A DNA stretch of 64,000 bases from Ancylostoma caninum. Its lineage: Eukaryota > Nematoda > Chromadorea > Rhabditida > Ancylostomatidae. Numbering within the stretch: the stretch's first letter is position 1; the number at the start of each line of letters is the position of its first letter. The position numbers and the translations under genes were made by a program. The notes under the pieces are model-generated. The model was not told the origin of the DNA. It worked only from the letters and a program-made list of their open reading frames with translations, and made no database searches. Shown one piece after another: positions 13,513-26,201 of this stretch. The stretch lies in contig JBAJFG010000041.1 of the NCBI GenBank assembly GCA_037903475.1, positions 1,736,001 to 1,800,000 of the forward strand. The letters are read 5' to 3'.

Positions 13513-14052
13513 GTGTTCTGTACTGTAATGTACGGAGCTTTGTCAAAATTCGTACCTTTCAGATTTCCCTCCCATTCCGGCCTGCGCTATCCACAGCACA
13601 TTCGTAACTTGTTATCTCAGAAGCAGCGCCTTTTCCTAAGTCTGCTTAATCCTCCCTCTGATTCTCGATATAGGAATGTTTGTTCCAATATCAACTTCCA
13701 CCTGAAGAAATTCCTTGCATATCATGAGCGAAGACATGCATCTAGGGTAAACGTTACAAAGTTTTTCCGCTACGTAAACCATAAATTGAAGTCCAACTCT
13801 CGCTTACCAGTTCTAGCTGATCAATCGGGTCGCAGCTACGGTACAGATTTTGAAAAAGTCCAGGCTCTTACAGACTACTTTTCTAGCGTATTTTCTACTG
13901 ATGATACGACATTGACTATGTATATCGATGACAGCAGTGTACTCTCGGCACTACGCTCTGGGTTTGGGATCTGTTTAAATCCGTATGATACTCTGCGTAT
14001 TTTGAAAAAGTTCCTTCTTCACGGCGTATGCACCACGGACAGATTGTTGTGA
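13513..14052 (+). pseudogene. fragment of a CR1-like non-LTR retrotransposon (endonuclease-RT linker)
   Basis: An open frame of 179 residues carries the signature region between the endonuclease and reverse transcriptase of CR1/jockey-type elements. It has an FRYVNHKLKS block, then a spacer with a short conserved strand, then ALTDYFSSVFSTDD. It lacks the endonuclease upstream and breaks off before the RT catalytic motifs, where RTE-type sequence begins. It is a dead, truncated copy. Confidence 0.6.
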
Positions 14053-14054
14053 CC

Positions 14055-16690
14055 ATGTAAAAGATGACTTGAGAATGTTGCTCGACGAGAAGACCACAGG
14101 AGTACTTCAGAAAGACACAATCATTGTCGCAAGAGTCCAAAATCTCCACATTGATTCGGATCGGTCCGTAAAGTAGGAGAGCTAATCCTGACAAATGCTG
14201 AATTTCACAGCCTAGCGATAGTGAATACAAAGTTCCGAGAGCGCCTTTCTCACCTCATCTCCCTCTAAAGTACCAATGTGAAGACACTGATCGACTTCAT
14301 TTTTGTGTGACACCGCATTGAAATGCTAGTTACTGACGCGAAGGTTGTGGCCAATGATACCGTGGCCGTCATGCGGCATCGTCCGCTTATCTGCAGCATG
14401 AAAATCATGCCGCCAAGGGGATGCACGATAGACGGTGCGGACCGGCACGAGTCAAGTGATGGCGGTTGGATGAGAACGAAGCCACTGTAACCATCAGCAT
14501 CAAGTTACTGCCCGTCACGATCGTGTGCCAAATCTGGGGGAACGCAACTCTAGCGATTATATTAGATTGGTCCGAAAGTCTTGCACCTAATTTCATACTT
14601 TTTTCAAAGAATGCCAAAAGTTCATTGTGAATAGATATTAATGAACAAGATAATTACCTTCCTGATCCACGAGGTATTTCCAACGCTTCACTTAAGCATC
14701 AGTTCCAGAAGTCAAGAACTCTGGCAGCTGCGAGTCCAAGAGGCTTGAAATCTCACTTTTCGGTTTGGTCCGATCATCAAATTTCTTTTCTCGTAGATGC
14801 AGCTTCAGGGCTCCGAATAAGTGGTAATCAGATGGGGATAAATCGGGAGAATAAGCAGGGTGTGGTAGAATCTCTCAACCTATTCGGCAATTTTCTGGCG
14901 GGTAAGCTTTTGCCAAGTGAGATCGGGCGTTGTTTTGAAGTGGAGCAACATGGTCAATTTTTTTTCCTGCTCCAGGCAAGTTGCGTCTGCCATTCTCTGT
15001 ACTTGAGAAGAGCAAGACAGTCACAGTCGCCCAGGTGCCAGCACTTCTCGATACAGTATTCCCTCGGAATCTCACCAACAACACAGAAAAACTCCTTTCG
15101 TGCAGTTCTCTTTTCGGCTGATTTGGAGATGGTTCGTCACACGGGAATCAACTTTTCTCTCGTGCATGGTTAACATCTAGCACCCAACTCTCATATCCAG
15201 TAAAGAGCTGGCGGAGAAAATTCCTCCTGTGTGGACGGAGCAGCTAAGACTGGCACACACTCAGTCTTGCAAGGCACTCAGTTAGTGGGGACCCAACCCG
15301 TCATCAGTTTTCCGTAACCCTGCGTTTCGAGATGTCTGGCGATAATTGTACGGCCGCAGCTGGGTGTATCCTACACTTCATATGTAGTGGCATTTTGATT
15401 CAAAGTCTATGGAATTCTAGATTTTAAAAGATATCTTGGTGCAAAACTTTCGGACCAACCTAATAGGAGTGGCAGGTTCCAACCTTGACAAGACTAAACC
15501 AGGTCTCCGGAGAATTAACAGAGAGGCAGGGCCATGGAAGGATGAAAGGGAAGATGAAGGTGCTCAAGAAGAAAAGTCTTTACCACGCATTCCTCAATAG
15601 CAAGACAGATGACAATTAGCGGCGATACCTGGAAGCGAAGAAAGCAGCTAAGAAGGCTGTGGCCGCCGCAAAGGCTATCCTCTTGGATCATATCAGCAGA
15701 GAGATAAATGCAAAAGACGGAAAACCTTTCATCTACCGCCAGCAGCAGACAATAGACATCAAAAAGTTTTTCGGAGTTAAAGACGAACGCGGTCGTCTCC
15801 TAACAGACCGCAAAATGGCGACGCATAGGTAGTGTAACTCGGAGAAGATCCCAACAGATGAATTCTGCCATCCACCATTCCACTACTACCACCAACTCAG
15901 GGTCCTGCTCAGCCGATAGCCGTGAACGAAACCATCGTTGCGATGAACCGAATGAAGCCAGGGAAAGCGACGTGTGCTGATGACATGGCTGCGAAATTGT
16001 GCAAATCAAGACGTTGGAATGCAGGTGAATGGCTGGTGGCGTTGAATTGAATCAAGTCGTCGTATAGAGAAAGGCTCTTGTGGATTGGCAAAGGAGCACC
16101 ACAATCCCGAATTTTCACAACATGAAGATATTCGAACGTACTATCGGCCGTCGAATATGGGATATCAACCGAGTTTCAATAAATCAGCGTGGTTTCTTTG
16201 CCAACTGTGGATCGGCGGATGCAATCCATGCTGCACGATTGTTAATGGAAGAGAATCAGCATCCCGAGAGGCAGAAGCCACTGCGTCTGGCTTACCTCAT
16301 TCTGGTGAAGGCCTTCGACTGCGTTCCGCACGAAGTCATCTGGCAGCCCCTGCTTTGGCACGTCGTGAGATGATCGGATGGATCAGGATTCTCTACGCCG
16401 ACCTGAAGAATCGAGTGCAGGAAGCCGCGAACACATCGGCGGAACTTCCCATCTCGGTAGGCGTGCATGAAGTGTCAGCTCTCTCACCGCTCCTCTTCGT
16501 CGTAGTCATGGATGCTGTTACGATAGATCTTCAGAGACCAACGGCATGGACTCGGCTGCACACAGATGACATCATTTTTGTATCGGATCAGAAGGAGACC
16601 TTCAGAGGCAGACTGGGGCCTGGAGAGAGCGTCTAGCGCGACTCGGTCTCTAGCTCAACATCAAAAAGGTTGAGTATATGACGATTTTCG
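14055..16690 (+). mobile_element. degenerate RTE-type retrotransposon split by a mariner insertion
   Basis: Translation in shifting frames gives the order expected for an RTE protein. First comes an AP-endonuclease remnant (LLDEKTTGV, FRERLSHLISL and an ...RGCTIDGADRHESSDGGW-like block, 14,070-14,560). After the mariner come KKSLYHAFLNSKTDDN and AKKAAKKAVAAAKA (15,540-15,700), then FFGVKDERGRLL and RT blocks at 16,100-16,690. The RT blocks include MKIFERTIGRRI, VKAFDCVPHEVIW and VHEVSALSPLLFVVVMDAVT; the catalytic Asp-Asp box is decayed to HTDDIIF. Many stops and frameshifts are present. The element sits inside the 60-bp minisatellite together with the CR1-like fragment. Confidence 0.8.
14562..15463 (-). 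mobile_element. mariner-family transposon relic inserted in the RTE copy
   Basis: The ends are inverted repeats starting TTAGRTTGGTCCGAAAG and continuing TYTTGCACC, with TA on both outer sides (14,560-14,561 and 15,464-15,465), the mariner target duplication. The minus strand encodes pieces of transposase, including a block reading QNNARSHLAK where active mariners have a QDNAR-type motif. The catalytic Asp has therefore become Asn, and the frame is broken elsewhere. At 902 bp it is shorter than the usual ~1.3 kb. The TIR resembles hookworm mariners of the bandit type; that comparison is from memory. Confidence 0.85.
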
Positions 16691-16849
16691 TTCTGTTTAT
16701 ATACACCGGTAGACCCCTTTCACTCAAACCAGCCTGATCGTCCGGCTAACGCCGGATCATTTGGGCTCGCTCCGCTCGCCTCGCATTCTGTATATGTTAC
16801 CCTCTACTTAGTGCCGATTTACCACTCTCGCAGGTGTGAACTCGATCGA

Positions 16850-17115
16850 GACATCTTCCCCCACTTTCGGATGCTGGCGCACCCTTCTCACACCATCGGA
16901 CCTGTCCCTAGGCGTTTCCCCACTTATGGGCGCTGGCGCACCGTTATCAACAGTTGGACCCTTTTCTAGACGTTTCTCCATTTTCAGTCGCTGGCGCGTT
17001 CTTATCAGGCCGTTGGACCCGTCTCCAGACCATTCCCCACTTATAGACGCCGGCGCATCACTCTCACTGCTGTAGATCCGTTCAGCGGTAACTCTCCCAA
17101 AACCGGGCGCTGGCC
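16850..17115. repeat. ~59-bp minisatellite, right block (about 5 units)
   Basis: GCTGGCGC recurs at 16,873, 16,932, 16,990, 17,049 (GCCGGCGC) and 17,109 (GCTGGCC), giving periods of 58-60 bp. Each unit also has CGTTTCYCCAYTT and TTGGACCC. The consensus aligns with the block at 12,981-13,410, so both are parts of one array. Confidence 0.75.
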
Positions 17116-17469
17116 TCTGACATAGCTAGCGTTTCGTTCCGTTTCTCATTATATCCTCCTACATTCGTGCTGGCGCGACCCTCATTCATGTCACATCGCA
17201 ACGCTCACCCCTGTCATCCTCGGCTCATCTCCTCCTTCTAACGGCGTTGCATCCACCTCTCCCCTTTTATACAGTCTTGCAATCACGGGCCATTCCAACG
17301 CGGTGTAAACAACTTTCGGTCATAATAAGAAGCTAACATGTCTGAACATGGCAAAAGTAGCCCAAAACCCCTGTGAGTCAAGGTAAAATCAAAATTCACC
17401 ACATTTTCGTGCATAGCTCGACCCGTTGAACGCGCTGGTCTAGGTATTTTCCGTTTTTGATGGCTGGTT

Positions 17470-17918
<449 letters not shown>

Positions 17919-18224
17919 GGTATTCTGCTGCGGAATTTACGGCACTTTGTCTGAGTATGTAATCTGGGAGACGCGAAAATTAGTTTGCTAGCTTTGTTTC
18001 GTGCAGTTATATGTTCACGAATACGAACCCAGAAGTGGTACTTTGTACATGCTTGCTTGAACTTGCTAGGGTTCCATGCCCTCCATAACTTACCATAACC
18101 TGGACTCCCAAGATGAAGTGGCGAGTACAGTTTCTAGACAGAAAATAAGAATTTTATTAATTAAGTTCGTAACAAGGTTGCTGTTTTATTCAAAACGTCA
18201 ATCGTCTTCTTTCACATCGCCTTT

Positions 18225-18886
18225 TCAACTTTTGATGTAGTGGTAAAAAATAGTTCCAATGAAATGGATCCAAACGATGACGCCCAACAGGCCAAGGAGT
18301 GCGTAAGCAAGAATGAATGACGTTGCTGTAAATGATTGATAGTCGAGTACATCGAATCCCGAATAAAGTTCCTGGAGCAATGTCAGCGATGAATGACTCC
18401 ACTCATCATCGACATTTCTCTGGGAAAGAGGAGAGTGATCAGTGAGTATCTGCTTCAGCACTCACCTCCCCGCGTTTCGCCCCCTTTCTCCTTTCCATAA
18501 AGGAATTGTTGTAGTTGTTTTGCAATATCTCCAACAACTCTTGGTTTTATAGAGATTTTACCGAGTTCCTCCTGAAGAAAAAAGTGCTACAAGGAAATGC
18601 AAGTTCACCCGCGAATTTTCATGTAATTGTCAACTCTGACATTTACGTCAACTAAGTTGTTGCAGTAATCTTTGTCACAAGTGCATGTTGTGATGATCAT
18701 GCTGAGCGCTTCATTACGTTTTAAAGAACAGCCAGAATTCACCTGTGGATAGACTACATAGTATTTGATTAATTTGCAAACGTCATAAATTACCGTTCCA
18801 TTTCTGCCGAATGCCTTGATATGAATGACTTTTCGTGAAGATAAGTCAAAAAGCAGCTCCGTCACACATCTATCCACATTAGTCGA
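18225..18886 (-). CDS. partial gene for a small Cys-rich protein with a C-terminal membrane helix
   Basis: Exon 18,647-18,886 (80 codons) has a TTTTAG acceptor and a GTAAAT donor. It ends with CTCDKDYCNN, the terminal Cys pattern of Ly6/activin-receptor-like three-finger domains common in nematode surface proteins. Exon 18,225-18,419 (CAG acceptor, stop at its left end) joins in phase and adds a hydrophobic helix (SFILAYALLGLLGVIVWIHF) near the C-terminus. A 37-codon open segment at about 18,468-18,575 has good splice signals but would break the frame, so it may be intron or mark a mutation. Upstream coding at 18,960-19,040 could not be joined in phase, and the start and signal peptide are unresolved. 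A membrane-anchored extracellular protein is inferred. Confidence 0.45.
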
Positions 18887-19187
18887 CTAAAATCGATGGG
18901 ATTACACGGGATTGGCTGTTTGCGAGGGCCAAACAAAGGTAGCAGTAAACATTTGCTGAGTTTACGTGAGAATGGATTCAAATTTTCTTCCAGAAGAAAT
19001 GCGCCAAAAGGTTGCGGAACCTGAGGAATTGAGCGAGTCGATATCATGTTAAATTACCGTGAATCGTGAACGATTTGCGAATATCGAGAGCCTAGCACCG
19101 CGGTCCAGATTGCAGTCTAAGCTCAAACAATTTTTGAACCTGTAAGTATAAATGGACCGAAATGTGATCGTACTTGGAGGTAAATAG

Positions 19188-21214
19188 TAGTGTTGATCGA
19201 ATAATATTCGGATAATTATTCGAACATTTGAATATTCGTTTATTAGAAACATTCGAATATTCGAAAAATCAGAATATTGGGATTATTCTAATATTCGGAT
19301 ATTCGATGCTTTCAAAATATTCGCTTATTCGAATATCCGAATATTTGACGCTTTCAAAATAAGTATTCGAATATTCGATCATTCTTAATTTTTCGATTAT
19401 TCGAAAATTCGAATATCCATTCGAATATTTGAATGTTCGAGTAATCGAGTAGTCATTTTCAACAGCACCTTCGCTCTCATAATCATTCTCGGGTCCTATC
19501 CGCGAGCACCTACTAAATTTGAGATTGTTAAAATTTCACTGACACATCGCCATTAAGCATTGCTGCTAATGTCAGCACGCCACATTATTATTTCAACGGT
19601 CTGACAGCGGACTTTCTGCAGGCCCATAGCAGATAGGTAATTTAATGACCGCGATCAATTACTTGGTTGACTGTAGAGTTGGCTACGCCAAATATTGGTG
19701 CCGCGATTCACGCGCCATTGTCTGAGAATAGCTGCTAACGAAGACATATCGCTACAATTTTGTGGCAAGTTTTGAGCCTTCAATTTGCTGAACGAACTGT
19801 TTAGGAAAGCAAAGAGCTTATTGGGAATATTCAATCTTTATGATCCTACATAGTCTCTCATCAAGGCTTTACGCTTGCATTTTGAGTAATCCTACCTTTT
19901 CCAACCCCATCCCGCAACCTTCCCATCAGCATGGCACTGCAACTTCTATGCACAAAATTTGAAAAACTAACGTCATTTATCCAACTAAGCACCCGTTCTG
20001 AGAAACGATGTCGAGATGTTGGATAGAAACCAACGCAATGCAATTAGCAATTACAAGTTTGACGTACTAGTTTGCTCAGTCAAGGACTCCTAAAAAATGC
20101 TCCTCTTCGTTTTCAGTACCTATTAAAAAAACTCATGCTAACTCATCATATGGCTGTAACATTCTACGCAGGTTGCTGTAGCATAAAACTTATGCAGACT
20201 CATTACAGAAACGAGTGTAATTCTAAATATCTTGAGGCTTCAGTGATTCAGGTTTGGGTTAGTTCATGCAATTGCTAGTAGCTTCAATGCTGAACCCGTC
20301 AGCTGAGAACTGGGCTTACTTGAATTTAGGTTCGAAACATCGGCCCTTAACTCTATTCAGTGTTGTCTATTTTATTAGACGTCGCGAAAGTTTCAGCCAT
20401 TTTCGGACGTCCTTTCGGATTATTTCCTTTTCTTCAATATAATAAACATTTACACAGTGTAAGTGAAATCATTGCTCTACACAAACAGTAAGTTGTTGGT
20501 AACAGCTTTTAGCAAATGGTTCATTTGTAATTCCATCAAATACTGAGCATTACATGACTGAGGAGGTAGTACTCGTTTTGGCAGTAGTTCTGGCAGTTAT
20601 CGGCGTCCGGGTCATCCACATTTCCTTACGTGAATCACATAAAGAACCCACTTCTCGTCACCGGTAACCAATATGGCGAGCTGAGCGAAGCTCTGTTGAA
20701 AACTCAAAGAGTTTCAACAAAACTCACTCTACGCACTTGAAACTAGTGGTCACTCAGATCATGAGCATCCATACGTCGTATTCCCTTGTGGAGAAGCAGT
20801 TAAACAAATACTGTGTCGTGATGATATTGAAGGTCCTCTGCCAGGTCACGGACACCACTACGCGGATTCTATTGAATGAGTTAAAGGAAGCGCTCGCTTT
20901 TGTGGCATCCCTTGAGTTGCTACGTTTCCTGAAATATCAAACCAGGAGCAGCTGAACATGCTTGTAGTCAGTGACAATATTTTCAGTCAAGATCACAACG
21001 GAATGATAGAACAAACGAACAACTTCTCAAATATCCGACTTATTCGAAATTCGTGATCGAGTATTCGAATAATTCGAATATTCGAGAGGTTGGAACATAT
21101 TCGAATTATTCGAATATTCGAATATGTCGAATTATTCGTTTATTCGAATATTCGGCCGTATCGAAATATTCGGTTATTCGAATATTCGAAAAAATTTTCG
21201 AATGCAACACTCTA
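19188..21214. mobile_element. hAT-like non-autonomous DNA transposon with AT-rich subterminal repeats
   Basis: The left end reads TAGTGTTGATCGAATA. The right end, reverse-complemented, reads TAGAGTGTTGCATTCGAA. Flanking octamers are GTAAATAG and GTAAATAT (7 of 8 match), the size hAT elements duplicate. Both ends carry dense arrays of TTCGAATATTCG-type motifs (about 19,195-19,460 and 21,020-21,205). No hAT transposase was seen; the interior contains a mariner relic. Confidence 0.6.
20560..20960 (-). pseudogene. mariner transposase relic inside the hAT-like element
   Basis: Minus-strand translation near 20,636-20,676 gives VTGDEKWVLYV, the hallmark block around the second catalytic residue of mariner transposases. 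Surrounding frames are broken by stops. Element ends were not located. Confidence 0.5.
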
Positions 21215-21496
21215 GTAAATATGATTATAAGAGCCCCCAAAATCCCAATTTCACCCAGTGCAGTGTGACCCAAAATCTTTTGCCGGTGGACATGACGAGT
21301 CGCGACAGTCACGTCTTTGAACAACGGCGTTTACTTTCAGCTCTTATTTTTAAAACATTCATTGGATAGTTCCTATTTGTATTCCATAGGAGAACCTCAT
21401 AAAAATCTACCCTGTAGAGAAATAAAAATCACATTCTAGATTGTGGAGGATTTTGTCTCTTGAGCGTCAAATGGGATCAGGAGGAACATATGGTCT

Positions 21497-21721
21497 ATTA
21501 GCTCACAGAGGGCGCCTCATCCAACTTTGTCTACAATTACGACTTTCTCCGCAGGATGCGTTTGGAGGGAGATTTTACTAAACGGCAGTTGGGAAATATC
21601 AAAATGGAAGAAATTGCACCACATACATACCAAAAAGTGTAAAAATTAGATCAGCTGGTCGAAATCTTGATGAGGTAGTAATTGCGGCCAAAGTCAGATC
21701 AGGCACCCTCTGTGAGCTAAT
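21497..21721. mobile_element. 225-bp MITE
   Basis: Terminal inverted repeats ATTAGCTCACAGAGGGYGCC match at both ends with one difference. The interior has no coding potential. The target duplication could not be defined with confidence, so the superfamily is open. Confidence 0.65.
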
Positions 21722-22975
21722 GAACTGTATGCGTTTGTTTCGCGCGATAGTCGATCGCGTTCAGACGGTGAGCAGAAAGGTTGAGGCGTTATTTGAAGCA
21801 CCATGCATCTTGTGCAATTTACCCCTATTTCATTCATAAATTGCCTTTTTGACTCACAATGTGAAGCACGCCGCGACCACCAACCAGTGCATGCGAAGAA
21901 GTAAACCTACCAAGATGTGATAAACTTGATAAAATGTAAAGAAGCAATGAGACTCCTAAAAAAACGCTTGCTAACATGTTAACCTCAGAAAGACATATAG
22001 GAAACTCCAAACGTAGACAAGAGTCGAGATCGCGGCGCGTCTCTCATGGACAGAGACGCAGCCGCACACTGTGCTGAGCTCCCGTGACTCTGCCCAAGAG
22101 AGCCGCGCCGCGGTCCTCTTCACTGCGTCCGTTTGGAGTTCTATCATTCTACTGCATTGGTGGAAAAGTTCTGCAACACTCATAACGAATTCTTTGGGAA
22201 TGGATTTCTTTATTGAAACAAAATCTCGTTCAATGTTATATTCACCATCACTGTGCGGCACCTTTGCTCATCTTTTAGGCAGCTTCTCTGTTCCTTCCTG
22301 CCAGAGCCCAGGAGGCTGTGGATCGAAAAACTCTGAAACCTCATTCTCGAGTCTCTGTTAATTGCAATGCCTCATTTTCCATAGGTGGTAGCTCATGGTA
22401 AGGAAAAGAAGACAGTCTGACTAGGCCAGGGCTGGCGAATACAATAGGGATAAAGCTGAATTGCCGATCCACCGTGGAGAACCGTGGAGCCACCGTGGTG
22501 CAAGCGCGAATTCACCATGAAAGCAGTTTTATTGTGAATACACCACGGACATGTGCGGAGACACGGCGAACATGCGCGGGCATAGTGCGGGAGTAACGTC
22601 ACTCGCGGGCATGTGCGCATCTATCGTGGGCAACAGTGGCTCCACCGCGGATCGTGCATCCACCCAGGGAAAAAACTTCAGAGTACAATGACAATAACCT
22701 TACTGTGACAAGAAGCCCCAGTGAAGATCCTCCATTATTTTTTAGGTGTTAGTTGTTCCTTGACGTGCACACCTTTGCAGTGTATCAAGTAAATATACCC
22801 TTTTACCAGATAGAACCTTCTCGCATTGCCGTAAGAACACACCATTGAAATTTCTTGCCCTTGAAACGTGCGATTTCGCATGTTCGTTGGCGTCTAGTAT
22901 TCCAGTAAAGCCTTTAGAGAAGTGTCGAATTTACCTTACCGTGAGACACAAAGCACTATGGCGTTACCACAGATT
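21722..22975. other. non-coding stretch with a GC-rich imperfect repeat region
   Basis: At about 22,460-22,660 CACCGTGG/CCACGG-type motifs recur in both orientations, suggesting another degenerate inverted-repeat element. No gene is supported. Confidence 0.3.
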
Positions 22976-22986
22976 ATATGGCATTT
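22976..22986. repeat. target-site duplication of the RTE element, left copy
   Basis: ATATGGCATTT here is identical to 26,202-26,212 on the other side of the element. RTE-type elements make variable-length duplications of this size. Confidence 0.85.
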
Positions 22987-25900
22987 AACTCCGCCTACGG
23001 TTTCCGTAGCCGGATCTTAGCCGGATCTCTTCTTTATCCGGTCCCAAGCCCGGATAAAGAAGTTGATCCCCCGCCGAGGGATCGTAAAACTGGGTGTCAA
23101 CCCATATGGACATTGCAAATGTAAATTCTGAGTTCAAGGCTACCGCGTCCGGCGTTTTAACCGACGCATTGGTGCTGGCGGAGTGCCGGGGCCAGGGCGC
23201 TAATGAAGAGTTGGATACTGGTCACAAAATGAAGCTGCGAAGACGTCAGAAAATGATGACACCAAAACGACTCTTGAAGATTGCAACATGGAACATCCGC
23301 ACTGGTCATCATGTTGGACAAAAAGAAGCTATCATCCGCGAATCGCTTCGCTATGGGATATCGATCGCAATACTATTGGAACTCAGGCTGATTGGCTCTG
23401 AACGCCTTCGAGTCGCTTCTCCTGACAACAACGACGAATGGATGATGCTGTATTACTGGGGGGGGGGGTGAACAACACATGGAAGGCGTCGGATTTGCAC
23501 TTGACCGGAAGACCTGCGACAGTGTCATCGCCTTCCAACCTTTCTCGAGCAGAATAGCTGTGCTAACACTCGAAGGCACTATCAGAACACACATTGTCGC
23601 GGTCTACGCTCCCACAGAGATCACTGCTGACTCATCGAAGGACCAATTCTACTCACAGTTGCAACAAGTCATCGACTCCTTGCCTCATAGTGAGTTCATT
23701 ATCGTAGCAGGAGACACAAATGCTCATGTAGGCTCACGACGAGAAGGATGGGAAGAAACGCTAGGACACTTTGGACATGATGAAATGAATGACAACGGAC
23801 TTCGCCTCCTAACAATTTGCTGCATCTAACAGTCTCCTAATTGGCAACAGCTACTTTCAACACGCACGGAAACACAAGCTGACGTGGCGTTGCCCGAAAG
23901 GAACAGATTCAGCAGTTCTGGATTACTTCCTCATACCAAGCCGATTCCATTCAAGCTTCCAGGACATTCGCGTGATGCGGGGCGCAGACTGCGGATCTGA
24001 TCATCACCTTATGGTAATGAAAGTGAAACTACGGCTCAAGAGAAACAAAAGGATCTCTACATCCGTTAGTCGCAGAGACTGGTCTCGACTCGCTGATCCT
24101 ATCTGCAAGCAGCAATTTGAGTTAAAGATAAGGAATCGATTTGAGATACTGAAGGAGCCAGAGAATGCAGATGAAGCAGCCGGACAATTCTCTAGTGTCA
24201 CAGTAGATTGCGCCAATGCTTTCTGTCCCATAATGCAGAGACGAACACAAGCTTGGATTTCAAACGAATGTCTCGATATGATGGACCAACGAAAGGTGTG
24301 CAAGTGCACCTACATCAAGCGTTATCGCGAGCTACATCATGCGGTTAGACAACGTCTCAAGCAAGAGCACTGGGACAACGTCGCAACTGAACTCGAAAAT
24401 GCCGCCAGCCGAAGAGAGTTCCGGACCCTATACACCACACTGCGTCGCCTAAGAGGGCATGATAGGTCTGCCGATGAATGCATTAAGAAAAAGAATGGCG
24501 AATACGTGAAAACAAACGCTGAAAGGCTATTTCGATGGCGAGGGTACTTTCAAAAGCTCTACAATCGCCCGATACCAGAAACGCCCCCACCGACTCCTAC
24601 AGATCTCCAGTGCTCGAGCCAATTGATTTCCGACGAGCCACTTGACATTGAAGAAATCAAGAACGCTGTGGGAAGACTGAAACAAGGAAAAGCTGCTGGT
24701 TGTGATAATGTGACTGCACAGGCACTGAAGGGAGGTGGCAACACCCTTCTTCGACGCCTACATTCGCTTATCCGGCTGGTGTGGACTTCCGAACAAATAC
24801 CTACCTCGTGGAAGCAGGCAATACTTGTACCCATTCACAAGAAAGGAGACAAACATCAATGCAAAAACTATCGCGGTATCAGTCTACTCTCCATAGTCGG
24901 TAAAGTCTTCATGCGAGTCGTTCAGCAGAGAGTACAGAGTAGACATGAAGAAGTGAGTCGCGAAGAGCAAGCCGAACTCCGGCCCGGCCGAGGATGTTGC
25001 GATCAAATATTCGCACTCCAACAAGTAATGGAAGAGCGCATACGATGCGGAAAGCGTCTTATAATAGTGTTCATAGACTTTGCTGCTGCTTTTGACAGTG
25101 TAACCACCCAGCTCTATGGAACACATTGGAGGCCGAAGGAATTCCAGGAAAAAATTATAAGGCTTCTGCAAAACACCTATGACGGTTCCATATGCAAAGT
25201 TCGAGTGAGAGGAGGCATGTCGGAAAGTTTCACTGTGTCCACGGGAGTCAGACAAAGATGTGTCATATCACCATTGCTCTTCAACACTGTCATCGATGCT
25301 ATCATAAGAAGGGTCTTCAAAAAGAGAGCTGGCGTCGAATGTGGACAGCAACAATTTGTTACGGATCTGATGCACGCAGATGACGTAGCAATATTCGCGA
25401 ATGATGAAGCTAAAGCCACGAGCATCCTTAATGACATCAGCGTGACTGCGCAGCCATACGGCCTAATCATAAACGCAGAAAAGACTAAGGTCCTCACAAC
25501 GGATGGAGCTCCAGTGGTAATGCATCGAAATGAGGCAGAGTTGGAACAAGTATAGAACTTCAAATATCTTGGATCAATAGTGCAGGAAAAGAAGATTGCG
25601 TCATCAGTGGAGATTCTTAGTCGGATCGGAACTGCGTCCGCTGCATTTGGATCACTCGCCTGGTGTTTATGGCGCAAAACGAATGTCTCCACTTCCACGA
25701 AAATGACGATATTCAGGGCACTAATACTACCGATACTGTTGTACGGAGCGGAATCCTGGACAATTCTTCATTCGGATGCACAAAAGCTGGAAACATTTCA
25801 AATGCGATGCCTTCGACGAATTCTTGGTATCACTGAGATCGAGTCCGGAATGAAGAAATTAGAAAGAGATGCTGTGATCAGCCTACCATCGCTGCTGGAA

Positions 25901-26201
25901 TTAGGAAGAGAAGATTGAAATGGTTTGGCCACTTGTGCAGAATGGAGCCTTCGCGCTTGCTACACAAACTGCTGTGGAGGATGCGCCCGACGGGATGGAA
26001 GATCCAACGAAAAGCCCCTAAGAAAACCTGGCTGAAGCAAATAGAAAAAGATCTGTTGTTTTCCAGACTGAACTTGCAGCAGGCCAAGATTCTTGCAATG
26101 GACAGACGCTGGAAAACAATAACGAAATGCTTGCAATGTCCTGTGGCACCTACAGCAGCGTCACCCATGTGCGCGAGCTAAGGAGGATAAGTAAGTAAGT
26201 A
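22987..26201 (+). mobile_element. nearly full-length RTE-type non-LTR retrotransposon (3.2 kb)
   Basis: The element is bounded by an 11-bp direct repeat and ends in a short tandem tail of TAAG units (26,188-26,201), typical of RTE 3' ends. A GC-rich 5' end with CCGGAT motifs precedes a single protein: apurinic endonuclease, linker, reverse transcriptase. Length, tail and domain order fit an intact-length RTE insertion, although the coding region is mutated. Confidence 0.9.
23106..26181 (+). pseudogene. RTE endonuclease-reverse transcriptase, broken frame
   Basis: The endonuclease shows KIATWNIRTG (about 23,278-23,307), FIIVAGDTNAHVG (~23,696) and GSDHHLMVMKVKL (~23,993). The RT shows LVPIHKKGDKHQCKNYRGIS (~24,826), FIDFAAAFDS (~25,072) and HADDVAIF (~25,375), followed by LLYGAESWT and FGHLCRM blocks. 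It would nick DNA and prime reverse transcription of its own RNA at the nick. Breaks: a frameshift at a G10 run (23,459-23,468), a shift between about 23,800 and 23,850, an in-frame TAG at 25,553-25,555 with the same frame continuing after it, and a shift near 25,910. The usual Gly-Cys step before the SPLLFN motif is Arg-Cys here. The copy cannot make a working protein. Confidence 0.88.
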
